Source of the DNA: Amphiura filiformis
Taxonomy: Eukaryota; Echinodermata; Ophiuroidea; Amphilepidida; Amphiuridae
DNA length: 64,000 nucleotides
Assembly (NCBI RefSeq): GCF_039555335.1
Contig: NC_092640.1
Coordinates: 38,337,795-38,401,794 of the forward strand
Direction: 5' to 3'
This document shows positions 45,401-56,484 of this stretch, one piece after another. The notes below the pieces were generated by a model. That model had not been told where the DNA came from. It was given only the letters and a program-made list of their open reading frames with translations, and made no database searches. Both the position numbers and the translations under genes were made by a program. Numbering within the stretch: position 1 is the first letter of the stretch; the number at the start of each line of letters is the position of its first letter.

Positions 45401-47810
45401 TAATTAATAAACTCTTTAACATAATTTCAACTTTTAATCAACAACTAGAGCGAAGGTATAGTTTCAATATTTTGTTAACAACTTTAATGCTTCAACAATA
45501 TAATCGTAAATATAAGTTTGATAGTTAGAGAAAATGTTATCAATTACAAGTAAAAATACAATATGTTAATATACCTTGAGCTAAGAATAAAATAATCACC
45601 ATGATTTGACATTTAAAGCTACGTATATGTGACGTGTCATGTCAAAAGGAGACACTTTTGGGCAGGATCGTAAATGGAGAAATAGCCAAAAATCTGCCCG
45701 GTGATTTTTTCATAATTTTGGTTTGTTGCGAATTTGTGATGTTATTAATGTTTAAAATATTGTCTGATAGTTTCAGAAATATACCTGGCATCTTGTATTT
45801 TTTGAGACATTTTCCAAGGTAATTCCTACTCTCAAGATTGTCAATATAATTTTTAAAGGTTGATATCTCAATTTCCAATTTTATCATACCATAACTTACG
45901 AACTCAATATCTTCGCTTAGGAATGTCCGATTTCATTGGGGAAAACAGCGTTGTGGAGCAAAATATATCTATATTTCAGATATGTAAAAACCTCAAATTG
46001 ATAACCTGCCCAAAGGTGTCTCCTTTTGACATGACACGTCACATATTATGTTTATAGGGTTAAGGTATGTTTGGGTTATTTTGAAGAGCTTTTTTCACAT
46101 CTTATTGTAGCCCGTGATGCATATAGTTTTGAGCACCATAACCACATATTGCTACCACCTCCCATATTTTATGTCCATAACACCCGGTGTCCCAGCCCTC
46201 TTGAAATGGGGTTACTTTAAAAAAAACCGCCTAAAACCCTACTTTTGTTTAATTTAACGTTTCAGAAGAAACAGGTGAAATTGTGTTCATATAATTATAT
46301 ACAATATATTAAAACTTGCATTCTTGATTATATCATGATCATTAAATTTTGTTATTTGGTATTTTGTTTCCGTTAGTAATGTAAGAAATCCGAAAGCTGT
46401 CAAAATGAGAGTTGGAATTTTGTTCTCTTCAATTACAGATCAAAGTGATGGTAAAGTGTTGGATCATTACAAAATAGGTATGTTTTCTTAAAAGTTTTAA
46501 CTGACTTTCATCACAACAATTTCAACTAACATTGAATATTCAATGTCTGACACAAATTTCAAAAAGTCCTGTTGTGTTGAAGTGGCCCTGTTGTTGATCA
46601 TTGGCGACCTTTAAAGTTGTATTGTATAAGGTTGGCAACTCGTGGCAACAGCAGTCCTTGATCGTGATGTTTTCTTGATTTGGATGGCCTCCCTCACTGA
46701 CCGGAGGTTTCGGGGTGATATACGTACAGCACATATTTAATCGTAGGTGGTTCAGATACCATGCGATTTTTCTTGCCGTCCTCAAAAATTTCTGACAGAA
46801 CTAAAGCAATGTTTACACCAAATCGTAGATTCATTCTTTGCGCTCATTTCAGTGATAATAATTAAACTTGCAACGAAAATATCAATATTTTGAAATTATA
46901 CTCAAATCTCTTGCAATCATTTGCTTGACAACATTTCAGTTATTGCGGTATGTTCGTCAGCAGGAGGCTTGATTATTCTCACTACAGTTACAGTATTGAT
47001 ACTCCGTAAGAGGTTCGTTTTACATTAAATTAGGCCAAATAATATAAGTTATTCCTTACATTTCATGATAGAAAGGATTTTGAAAAATTCTCTGCTATTT
47101 GCTACTCTTTTTCTGGTGTTTTAATGCCATTTTACCAGTGTTTAAACCTTGTAAAGATGAAAACACGATTTAAGATAAATAGCGCCATCAGTGTTCACTT
47201 TTTCTTAAAAATAACGTAGTTTTACATGCCGTCAAACAACCGTGTACAGCAAGGTGCAATATTATATGGTCTAATTTTAGTCTAGCTTTCCAGAAGGTGA
47301 ACTTTGCCTGAGGCAATTTGATCACGTTGCCAGCTGGTAAGGTGTCATGTTGAAGCCATCACTTTTTTCGGCTAGAAGGTTGGTAATAAATATGATTGTA
47401 CAAGGAGTCTGCAGCATATTTGTTCTATGTTTAGCTGTTTTTATTATGAAATGCTAAAGATATGTTTTAATTTGATAATTTTCAGGAAACCACAACAAGA
47501 TGAACGAACAAATGCGGATAACCCTTCCTCGGATAATTCTCCCTTATATGACGTAATTCAGGACACCAGCTGTAGTCCAAGACCTGCAGAAGTTGAACGA
47601 GGAGAGAGAGTGAGCGGAAGTAATAGAGAAGAGAGGGCGGCATGTGAGACCAGCAGAGAGATATGCCAAGTCTGTCGCAATTCATACACAGACTTTATAC
47701 TTGCAGGCAACTCTGCCTGTTCATCAACTGGCAACTGTGATCAGAAAGAAGACGAAGGATGGATGAAGAATTGCGCGTATGAGGCCATGGAGACAAAGCT
47801 AGAGGATTAA
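38167..47810 (+). CDS. SRCR-WSC-CCP type I transmembrane receptor, complete 10-exon gene
   Basis: Exons: 38167-38248, 38932-39180, 40353-40433, 41065-41310, 42502-42624, 43106-43381, 45115-45294, 46439-46477, 46940-47012, 47486-47810. All junctions are GT-AG. The first eight introns are phase 1 and the last is phase 2, and the joined frame is 1674 nt, 557 residues, with no internal stop. The order is signal peptide, SRCR, SRCR, WSC, CCP, short stalk, transmembrane helix, cytoplasmic tail. Uniform phase 1 introns around extracellular modules are usual for shuffled receptor genes. SRCR receptors are expanded in echinoderms and often act as pattern-recognition receptors; that role is inferred here. 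A related gene lies tail to tail at 55620 onward. Polyadenylation signals were not assigned. Confidence 0.85.
38932..40433 (+). CDS. Receptor exons 2-3: first SRCR domain
   Basis: Exon 2 (38932-39180) encodes VVLIESGAERYAVCRDG, a W-S-K-R-E-A-M-V-A-C-I-Q-L-G-F segment and FDCSW. Exon 3 (40353-40433) supplies ETRLENCY, DCPNS and AGVRCY. Cys, Trp and the L-G-F / A-G-V-x-C pattern fit a divergent SRCR fold, shortened between the L-G-F and D-C parts. SRCR domains normally bind proteins or polyanionic ligands. Confidence 0.8.
39224..39700. repeat. MITE/fold-back, 477 bp, in receptor intron 2
   Basis: Ends caccaggcacaaaaagaaac and the inverse gtttctttttgtgcctggtg, TA on both sides, with arms pairing for about 190 bp. 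Small open frames over it are incidental. Confidence 0.85.
41065..42624 (+). CDS. Receptor exons 4-5: second SRCR domain
   Basis: Exon 4 (41065-41310) encodes VQLIGGAAPNTGRVEVQYDD, MWASVC and VVCRELGFPG, the classic SRCR start. Exon 5 (42502-42624) ends in C-G-V-G-S-N-G-I-G-N-E-A-V-A-I-C, the terminal strand with its Cys. The acceptor chosen for exon 4 is ttggag at 41059-41064; the alternative ttttag at 41068-41073 brings a stop. Confidence 0.8.
41570..41700. repeat. CAT/ATG-rich simple sequence
   Basis: Imperfect catcatcat and atgatcatc runs in receptor intron 4. His-rich frames on the plus strand and Met-rich frames on the minus strand are artefacts. Confidence 0.8.
41690..42403 (+). mobile_element. 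Probable LINE 3' end with tandem block and (AAAT)n tail
   Basis: A block of about 105 bp starting gggacgcatgttggggctg occurs at 41688 and 42058. The sequence ends ccaggttaaataataaata running into a tetranucleotide tail (42341-42402), the pattern left by non-LTR elements that prime on short repeats. No reverse transcriptase sequence is present. Confidence 0.5.
42341..42402. repeat. (AAAT)n microsatellite
   Basis: About 15 units, in receptor intron 4. Confidence 0.95.
43106..43381 (+). CDS. Receptor exon 6: WSC domain
   Basis: Encodes GYIGCLKTE, MTIRICRNHC, GDTCYCRDTVA, ENCNSVCTG and ELETCGSSKTISVYN. The eight-Cys pattern with Y-x-G-C at the start, C-Y-C in the middle and C-G-x-S...S-V-Y at the end is that of WSC domains, putative carbohydrate binders. 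The whole domain is on one phase 1-1 exon. Confidence 0.9.
43530..43990. repeat. Interspersed repeat, copy 2
   Basis: Shares acatcagacatatcgaattgc, tcgaagtaaa and gaaaatgttgacatttcata blocks with 26786-27020. The second half is the inverse of the first, so this is probably a complete fold-back copy. Confidence 0.6.
44088..44893 (-). repeat. Interspersed repeat, inverted partner of 52925-53724
   Basis: About 800 bp nearly identical in reverse to 52925-53724. Internally, ttaacgtcgctgtgtgaaaa and the following 90 bp are tandemly duplicated. It contains a 63-codon frame also open in the partner copy. Confidence 0.8.
45115..45294 (+). CDS. Receptor exon 7: CCP/sushi domain
   Basis: Encodes ICDDPLNGSDIYYYGDIF, FTCPLGFKLNG, SIQCVMG and KWSDDFPECK. 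Four Cys, P-x-N-G, G-F-x-L and the W before the last Cys are diagnostic of a CCP module. The partial exon at 63868-64000 encodes a related CCP. Confidence 0.9.
45628..46043. repeat. MITE, 416 bp, TA target duplication, receptor intron 7
   Basis: Ends tgtgacgtgtcatgtcaaaa and the inverse ttttgacatgacacgtcaca. Inverted similarity is about 38 bp, and TA lies at 45626-45627 and 46044-46045. Confidence 0.85.
46439..47810 (+). CDS. Receptor exons 8-10: stalk, transmembrane helix and cytoplasmic tail
   Basis: Exon 8 (46439-46477, 39 nt) encodes the stalk DQSDGKVLDHYKI. Exon 9 (46940-47012) encodes VIAVCSSAGGLIILTTVTVL ending ILRKR, a single membrane helix with a basic stop-transfer end. Exon 10 (47486-47810) is a polar tail with tyrosines in PLYDVI, SYTDFI and AYEAM. 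The last is a Y-x-x-M motif of the kind bound by PI3K p85 SH2 domains when phosphorylated, and the first two resemble Y-x-x-hydrophobic sorting or SH2 motifs. Signalling is inferred. Confidence 0.8.
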
Positions 47811-50564
47811 TAATTTATTTATAAAGACCATAGTCAAAACTCTAAAAGTCTTCCAATAGCGATGCCCAATCACGTGCCCATTTTTCTCACAAGCGCCCAT
47901 TTTTGACAAATTTGGAAGATTTATGTGATACGTTCTGATACAGGTTAGTCCTAACATTTACTTTTGTACACATATGATTTAGGTAACCAACGTTATATGC
48001 CTAACAAAAAAAACCACTTAGTTTGCATTAAAGTTAAACTTGAACAAAGACAACTCTAATAACAACAACGCCTTATCATTGGCGTATATAATAATTATGA
48101 ATACGACACAATATAACAATATAGAATAGTAGCAAGCACTAAACAAGAACGTATAACCTCAAACTCAATACGTTTTATTACGCATAACTATAGTTTATAG
48201 GGAAACAAAAACATACTCTTGGCTTGATTAAAGTTTAACTGGAACAACTTTTATCATTATAATGTAGAGAGCTGAGTAAATGGAATCGAATTCCTCCCGA
48301 TATTGATGTTTCTCTACCTATACACACTTAAAAACAAATGTAATATCTGAACTGTTATTGTTGTCTTAAGTTCAGTTTTCATGTAATTTTTTCTTATCGG
48401 ACTAAAATTGACCTTAACACGTTTTCTGCTTTCTCCCCTACTTATCATATTCCATGGCGTAAATTCTATTGTAAGTGTAATTTGGATGTTGTAATGTATT
48501 TTTCAGGCATGAAAATACATTTCAATGAAAAAGAAGGAAAATTCTGAAAAAAAGGGAAAAGCGCATAAAATATGTCAAAAATGCTCAAAACGGGCTAAAA
48601 AGAAAAGAAAAAAAACGCGAACATTTTGGCAAAAAAAAATAAATAAATAAAATAAATACAAGATATTCTCATGCCTTATATGATTTTTAAGTTTAAAGGG
48701 TTATTTCGTGATTTTGATTTTGTATATGAGCTACATAAGTGGAAATAATCTACATGATATGAACTTCTGTTTGTAATTTGTATGAATGTGTACATGTTTG
48801 ATATAGCTATTTGATAAAAAAAATTGTATTAATTAGTGATGTGCTAGAAACCCTATTTTCTATTTTAACCCCCACCAACTGCAGCCATCGTCAATCATGC
48901 CGCATGCAATTACATTTTTTTCTATTCTGCGCCCAAAAAGTATCCTAACACTTAAAACTAAAGCAAGTACTTATAAAGACATTACCAAATAAAGTAGTCG
49001 GTAGATAGAGAATGTTATTCTGCCTATTTTGTTGCCTCATTCGGTACGATACGACTTTATTTTCCTAACTTTCATCAATTTAAATAAAAAAGAGAGCGTT
49101 TCTAAAGTTACACAAATTTGCATTGCCTTCTCCCTCAAAGCACCCAGATATTGATCACAGCGGAGTGAGCATTTATTCGTTAGGCTTTACTGAACCCGTA
49201 ACAAAGGTAGCAGAAATCGCCTCTAAGAGGAAAAATCTAAATGTGTCACTTTTGAAACTCTACCTGTCATTCAAACGAGTATAGCTTAGTGGAATAAAAT
49301 CGCACCGTACCGAATAAGGTATCAAAGTACGTGGTACAAAAATTCTATCGACGATTTTATTTTGCAATTTAAATTTAGTGCCGTTAAGGTGTTGCTTTTG
49401 ATTTAAGTGTTCGGATACTTTTTGGGCGTAGTATATTTGAAATATGTGGATGAAAATCGCTCGTGCAAAGATAGCAATTGCAGCCTGATCTTGATGACTA
49501 TGTTTTCTACTATGAAGGTGTCCTAGAGATCTGTGACCTTGATATTTTGTCTGCTCGGAGAGATGCAAATAGTGTTTATTCATTGTATCAATGATCATTT
49601 ATGTATGTATAATTTAATATATTCTACTTTCAACTCTTAACAATCCATTACTATGTATGTTGTATTAATATATTTTATTTTGTATTATTGCTATATTCTA
49701 CTTAAAATTATTCGCCATGCATTACTATGTTGTATTAATATAATGTATTTGTTGCTTTATTATATATTCATTATATCAATGGCAATTTAAAATGTATCTA
49801 CTAATAAGTGTTAAACATGCACTGCATTGCTATGTTACTATCTTATTTTATGTATTCATTCTATCAATGACAGTTTATAGATGAATATTGTTCTCGGATT
49901 ATAATTATTTTATTTTATTGTACTACTTGAATCCATTGATATTCCATTATACCGATGATTCTTTATTGTATTTACTTTTATCCTATTATGTTGTCGAACT
50001 GTACATATCACATGTCACTGGATGATTGATAAAATAAAATTTGAATGGATGAATGAATGTATAATCTCTTGCTCATGCACTTCCTATAAAATCTGAGCCT
50101 TCTACTCCCTATTCCAGAAAAATACAGAACTATTGTTTTTACATTTAAGAATATTATTCTGATTAACTGGCAATAAAAGTCAAGTTGAGGGAAAATGGGC
50201 CTAACAATGAAATTTTGCAAGATTTTTTATTGCACTCAAAAAATTCAGAGACGTGGCACAAGTCTTATGCATTCAAAATTTGGAGTACATGCTGTAGGTT
50301 TTTCATTAATTTAGTTTTTTATGTTTATTTTGATAATTGGTTGTAAAAGATATTAGGAAATGTGTTTCCAAAAATTAGAATACATAATCTGAAAGTAGTC
50401 TTAATAATATTCTTGATAATAGTCTTAAAACGCGTGTTTATAGCTCTTATTTCCAAAATTGGCCAAATAATCACATTAGACATTTGTTGCTAATTAGAAC
50501 TAACTAAAGGATAAGGATTCAGCTGTTTCATTTGGCAAAACAGGATAAAAATGCGTAACCTTAA
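47811..50564. other. Intergenic, AT-rich; 3' flank of receptor gene
   Basis: No gene. It contains an A-rich aaataaataaataaaataaat tract (48638-48658) that could serve as polyadenylation signals for the receptor gene. Near 49980-50060 there is a tail-like aataaaatttgaatggatgaa sequence suggestive of a LINE 3' end. Confidence 0.4.
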
Positions 50565-50856
50565 GGCCTAAAAAATGTTTGATTGGCGTAACCCGACCGA
50601 CCCTAAAAATATGCCTGACCCTGATTTGTTATGTATATAAAAAAAAAAATTTAATTAAAAAAAAAAGAAGAAAAAAGCTCCATGTCCTTCATCAAACGCA
50701 CAAATTACGCAATTTAAGAACACTATGCAGTAAAAATCAGATATTTTCAATATTGTTGGCAGACTTCAAAAAATGATTTTTCTTAATACTTTGTGTGTGG
50801 ATGCACCTTAGGTCAGAGTCTACAGGAGTGACAGTCATATCGCCTCTAAACCCTTG

Positions 50857-50870
50857 GTTGCCATGGCAAC
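50857..50870. promoter_or_regulatory. Perfect palindromic X-box (RFX-type site)
   Basis: gttgccatggcaac is an exact inverted repeat matching the RFX consensus. It lies inside the 4.6-kb element, with no gene start next to it, so activity is unproven. Confidence 0.35.
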
Positions 50871-51205
50871 AGCGAAAATGTCAATTTGCCCAATTTTCAG
50901 CATTTTCCCATGTAGCAAAATGTAGAAATATCAGGTCAGATTTCAGGATGAAGGAAATAATGTTCAGTACCCTTCTTTTATACAGTGAATTAGACATCCT
51001 TCCTCTCTATAAAAATCATGTAAACACAAACAAATCATTTTCAGAAATGGGTGAAACTATTATATAAAATATTTTCGGCAATGCCAAAACTTGTGTTGGG
51101 AAAATTGATGTAACCCCCAAAGTAACACTTTTCTCACAAGTATCTGTTCAGGGTAGGTAGATAAGATGTTGGTCTAGTAATATCATGAAAAAAAAGTTTT
51201 GGTAA

Positions 51206-52725
51206 ATTTCATACGTGGGAGCAGTGTTGCCAGGAAAATTGCACAATTTTCAGGTTTTTAATTTAATATATTATGAAAAATAAGGGCTTTTATCCACCTA
51301 GGGATGATGATGCATTTTATGATATAAGTATGAAGACATTACCAACTGTAGTGCATGAGTATCAAGTATTTCTGCCTAAGTGTTGCCAGAAACCTCACTT
51401 TTTTGACGTTTGAGATTGTATTTACAATGGAAAATGCTGATTTTAACAGACAACTCTCTTGTTAATTTTATGCAACACTCTAGTATTGTTATTTGGATTA
51501 AGTGCATGGTGTGACATGATTTGCATTGGTTTCTACACCAGTGTTGCCAGTAGCGTTGCCTTTTCAGGTGCTGTTATAAAGTAATTTTCATACGTGGGAG
51601 CAGTGTTGCCAGGAAAATTGCACAATTTTCAGGTTTTTAATTTAATATATTATGAAAAATAAGGCTTTTATCCACCTAGGGGATGATGATGCATTTTTAT
51701 GATATTAGTATGAAGACATTACCAACTGTAGTGCATGAGTATCAAGTATTTCTGCCTAAGTGTTGCCAGAAACCTCACTTTTTTGATGTTTGAGATTTTA
51801 TTTACAATCGAAAATGCTGATTTTAACAGACAACTCTCTTGTTAATTTTATGCAACACTCTAGTATTGTTATTTGGATTAAGTGCATGGTGTGACATGAT
51901 TTGCATTGGTTTCTACACCAGTGTTGCCAGTAGCGTTGCCTTTTCAGGTGCTGTTATAAAGTAATTTTCATACGTGGGAGCAGTGTTGCCAAGAAAATTG
52001 CACAATTTTCAGGTTTTTAATTTAATATATTATGAAAAATAAGGCTTTTATCCACCTAGGGATGATGATGCATTTTATGATATTAGTATGAAGACATTAC
52101 CAACTGTAGTGCATGAGTATCAAGTATTTCTGCCTAAGTGTTGCCAGAAACCTCACTTTTTTGATGTTTGAGATTTTATTTACAATCGAAAATGCTGATT
52201 TTAACAGACAACTCTCTTGTTAATTTTATGCAACACTCTAGTATTGTGATTTGGATTAAGTGCACGGTGTGACATGATTTGCATTGGTTTCAACACCAGT
52301 GTTGCCAGTAGCTTTGCCTTTTCAGGTGCTGTTATAAAGTAATTTTCATACGTGGGAGCAGTGTTGCTAGGAAAATTGCATAATTTTCAGTTTTTTAATT
52401 TAAAATATTATGAAAAATAAGGCTTTTATCCACCTAGGGGATGATGATGCATTTGTATGATATTAGTATGAAGACATTACCAACTGTAGTGCATGAGTAT
52501 TAAGTATTTCTGCCTAAATATTGCCAGAAACCTCACTTTTTTGACGTTTGAGATTTTATTTACAATGGAAAATTCTGATTTAACAGACAACTAACTATCT
52601 TGTTAATTTTATGCAACACTCTAGTATTGTGATTTGGATTAAGTGCATGGTGTGACATGATTTGCATTGGTTTCAACACCAGTGTTTCCAGTAGCTTTGC
52701 CTTTTCAGGTGCTGATATAAAGAAA
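51206..52725. repeat. Tandem array, four units of about 380 bp
   Basis: The tacgtgggagcagtgttgcc word occurs at 51212, 51591, 51971 and 52349. Each unit contains several gtgttgcca words and tgatgatgcat. Units are nearly identical, with the fourth more diverged. Confidence 0.9.
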
Positions 52726-52924
52726 CAGCGAAACCAGTTTTGCTAGTAACATTGTCTATTCAATGAAGTATAGCGTGAAGTATAGCGGGTCCTGGTCTGC
52801 TATTATTCACATGTCAATAACTGTATTGCTAGAAAACTCACTTTTGTATTATTGAGGTTAAATTTACTGTTTAAATTAAGTGTAGTATACTTTACTTTGC
52901 TCACTGTGATTTCAACACCAGTGT

Positions 52925-53724
52925 TGCTAGTAACATGATGCAGTCATGTCTGCAGTAGAATTCATCTCGACCTTTGCAGGACTTAACCCCATTAAAAGCT
53001 ATTAAACCAAGATAACACTCATTGAAACAGCTCAACTGATTAAATCGGATCTTCTCTGGTTGTGCACAAGTGACTGTTTTCATGTGCGATATCGCAATAA
53101 AGCTGGTATTCATAGCTTCAGTTGGGTAACCGATTATAAAGGAAACGAAAGGAAACAATGTTATGTGTGGCTTTGTTCACGAAATCAGACAATGGCGTGC
53201 TTTTTGTAAACCAGCATTCTTGAAAATGAGCAACATAATGATTTTTGACTTAACACGGTTTGGAAATAATTTCTTCATATTTTTGGTGTTATCTGTCGTT
53301 TACATGTCCTTCCTAAAACACAAAAGTACGACCCTCTCCAAACACCTAAATTAGCTAAAAATTTAGGACATGTTACAAAACTATATTGTCTAGAATTTTA
53401 GAAGAGTACTTTTAATATTGGCCGGTTATTTTTCACACAGCGACGTTAACTAGGCAATGTACTATTACCTATAACATTAACTAAAACACCAAAGTACGAA
53501 TATTTCCAAACATCTAAATTAGCTAAAAATTTAGGACATGTTAAAAACTATATTTTCTAGAACTTTAGAAGAGTACTTTTAATATTGGCCGGTTATTTTT
53601 CACACAGCGACGTTAACTAGTCATATCCCCATACTGTTAACGTAGGGCTATTTGTAAAGGTCACGCGTCAATGGGAAAGAGCACTGTGTATTGTGTATAG
53701 GAAAACGGACAGTAACTGCAGTAT
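52925..53724 (+). repeat. Interspersed repeat, inverted partner of 44088-44893
   Basis: Reverse copy of the repeat in the receptor intron. A diverged third trace is at 19605-19690. Confidence 0.8.
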
Positions 53725-53791
53725 GACCTTTTCAGTTTATTTGCGACGGCGAACCTGATGAGTTCGAATTTCAACCAGCCTAATCATGAAG

Positions 53792-53863
53792 CTCCCGTGG
53801 CCAAGCGGTTAAGGCGTAGGTCTCGTAACCCTGAGGTCCTGGGTTCAATTCCCAGGCGGGATC
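53792..53863 (+). tRNA. tRNA-Thr (CGU anticodon), possibly a pseudogene
   Basis: Can be folded: acceptor ctcccgt/gcgggat, D arm from gcc to ggc, anticodon loop ctcgtaa with CGT at 53824-53826, T arm ctggg-ttcaatt-cccag. A T6 run follows at 53865-53870, as for Pol III termination. A mismatch at the top of the acceptor stem, one at 31-39 and only one base between acceptor and D stem suggest decay. Confidence 0.6.
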
Positions 53864-54339
53864 ATTTTTTCTTCTTGTCTCCTTTATTATTTGCGAAGGC
53901 GAATCTGATGAATAACAATGTTTATTTATATAATTCCCGTCGATCCTGCCACTGTTTTTCCGTGTAATATTTGTGAACTTGTAAAAACAAAGAGTCTGAT
54001 CAAGCAAACTGTTTCAAAACTTAAGGACATATGCATATACCTCAACATCGACACCTAAACGTCCGTATATAAAGAAAATTGAAAGCTTTGTGGAAGGTTG
54101 TTCCTGTTTAGTTACAAACAATGTTTTGAACAATTTCAAAACATGTAATGTTTTTAAGCACTATGTCTGTAAATGTCGGTTGGCAATCTTGTATCTTCCG
54201 TAATGTGAATCATCAAATGAGATGAAAAAGGATACTCTGCTGCATCAGATCTAGTGTATGAACTGCAACAGACATAGCTAACCATGTCACCTCTTTAGAT
54301 TCTTCTCTAGCTTTCTCAATTGTTTCAAAATAACTGAAA

Positions 54340-55085
54340 ATGTTACTAGCAACACAGGTGTTGAAATCACAGTGAGCAAAGTAAGGTATACTACACTTAA
54401 TTTAAACAGTAAATTTAACCTCAATAATACAAAAGTGAGTTTTCTGGCAATACTGTTGTTGACATGTTAATAATAGCAGACCAGGACCCGCTATACTTCA
54501 CGATTTGAAAAATTGTGTATACTATGTATACCAGTGCTGTTAACCTCCTTTTCTGTAAGTTTGTCAGTAAGAGTGTCATTATCCTGTAAACTGACTTGAA
54601 TAGACAATGTTACTAGCAACACTGGTTTCGCTGTTTCTTTATAACAGCACCTGAAAAGGCAAAGCTACTGGCAACACTGGTGTTGAAACCAATGCAAATC
54701 TTGTCACACTGTGCACTTAATCCAAATCACAATACTGAAGTGTTGCATAAAATTAACAAGAGAGTTGCCTGTTAAAATCAGTATTTTCCATCATCAATAT
54801 AATCTCAAACGTCAAAAAAGTGAGGTTTCTGGCAACACTTAGGCAGAAATACTTGATACTCATGCACTACAGTTTTTAATGTCTTCATACTACCGGTAAT
54901 ATCATAAAAATGCATCATCATCCCCTAGGTGGATAAAAGCCTTATTTTTCATAATATATTAAATTAAAAACCTGAAAATTGTGCAATTTTCCTGGCAACA
55001 CTGCTCCCACGTATGAAAATTACTTTATAACAGCACCTGAAAAGGCAACGCTACCGGCAACACTGGTGTTGAAACCAATGCAAAT
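54340..55085. repeat. Inverted copy of the 380-bp unit and its flank
   Basis: Reverse complement of 52349-52935, including tgttgccag words and the ctcactgtgatttcaacacc flank. It makes the 4.6-kb element a large fold-back with a loop from about 52940 to 54340. Confidence 0.8.
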
Positions 55086-55129
55086 CCTATTTTTTATGTA
55101 CCGCCAATCAAACAATTTTTTAGGCCTAA

Positions 55130-55619
55130 GTATGCGTAACCTTAACCTTAACTATGCGCAACCTTAACAATGTATATAATCTTAACCTTATTATTTACAA
55201 ACTATCACTGGTGTCTTTTTTTAAATTTACATAACCTCAAAATCTCGTAATCTAATATAATCGACAACCTTACTTATCAAATTACATGTTTATTATTCTA
55301 TACGGCCTAATCTTAATAACCACAGATGACGCTATCCCTGCACGAAAATGATTGATATTATCATTTTAATACCAGTCGTAGAATAACTCATATGATCATT
55401 TTATTGAGTTGACTTGGTTGATTCTTCCTAGTATTTTATTGGCTGTTTGCCTCTTCAGCTCTGAAACTAGAAATTGAACATGTCCGACTTCAGACTAATT
55501 TTGCATGATCACACCACACATGGTATAATAAAAAACAACAACATGGAATCGAACCAGCATGCTTTGCTTAGGACGTTGATCTCGGATCCCTTGCTAGGAC
55601 GTCGATCTTTTTCATTTAG
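55130..55619. other. 3' flank of the minus-strand receptor gene
   Basis: No gene. tttatt at 55398-55403 and 55435-55440 would read as AATAAA polyadenylation signals for the gene ending at 55620. Confidence 0.4.
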
Positions 55620-56484
55620 TCAGACTTGCGACCATCCCGGCAAAAAAGACAACACAAATTCGGTCCAAGATTCCTGTTCCTCTTTTGAATTCGTTTCATC
55701 AATATCGTTTTCTTTCAAGTCATCGGGTTGATTGACATCAGAAGTAGGTGTTGACGTGCCGTTGTTTTTATCATCGCCCGCTGCTGAATCTTCAGGCGGG
55801 ACCTCTTTATTTCCATCATGTCCAAGTGTTGCAATATTTTCTATATCTTTAGCTAGTTTTGACGGGTTGTCAATCCTATTAGCATGCTCAGAGTCATTTG
55901 TTTCTTTTTTCCTTCGGTCATAATTTGTTGATCCGGGTGATTCCGATCGTTCCGACAAAGATTCCATTTCCGTGATGGAGTTATTAGAATTATTTAATGC
56001 GTTTCTCTTTTCAATTTTCATTTCGTCAGTTTTTATTGCATTAGAAGTAGACGCTACGGGACTATTCTCAACGCTCCCTGTTTTAATTGTAGTTGGAACA
56101 GTTTTATTTCCTTTTATTCCATTAATTTCACCTTTACTTTGATTTGACGTTTCATCAGGGTTCTTAGATTTCCTGCTAGGCTCATCTGGTATTTTCTGAG
56201 ACGTGTTTTCCAATAAATGTTCATTTTCAATTGCCAGTGAAGACATTTCTTCCGTATTCGTTCCTTTGTTCTCAACACTACAAATAGTTTCAGGTGTTAG
56301 GCATGTTAGATTCTGATCCTCAGTATCTTCATTTATTTGCACGTCATCAGCATTCGGTTCATTTTGAAACCTTTTTACAAGAAATTGTCCAAATCTATTG
56401 AGCATGTTGAGGATATCTCTTCCAATACAACAAGTGTTTTGCCTTTCTAGAATAATCGTACCTTGATATGCTGGACTATGTTTT
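55620..56484 (-). CDS. Receptor 2 last exon: acidic cytoplasmic tail
   Basis: The acceptor ttttgcag precedes aaaacatag, and the exon completes the split codon left by the transmembrane exon. It encodes about 288 residues beginning KHSPAYQGTIILERQ, rich in Glu, Asp, Ser, Asn and Lys, with a conserved-looking end ESWTEFVLSFLPGWSQV. No enzyme domain is seen. It is probably disordered, with a hydrophobic C-terminal motif. Although the open frame begins earlier at 56504, splicing from 56994 is favoured by phase. Confidence 0.8.

Larger units (their letters stand above)
50565..55126. mobile_element. 4.6-kb non-autonomous element, PIF/Harbinger-like ends
   Basis: Starts ggcctaaaaaat and ends attttttaggcc. 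The inverted ends continue as gtttgattggcg, and TAA lies on both sides (50562-50564, 55127-55129). GGC-type ends and a TWA-type 3-bp duplication are features of PIF/Harbinger. No transposase is seen. Inside are a four-unit 380-bp array, an inverted partial copy of it, an 800-bp repeat and a tRNA-like gene. Confidence 0.6.

Noticed and set aside
51206-52725. CRISPR-like array
   Set aside because: Only four 380-bp direct units with no unique spacers, in an animal genome.
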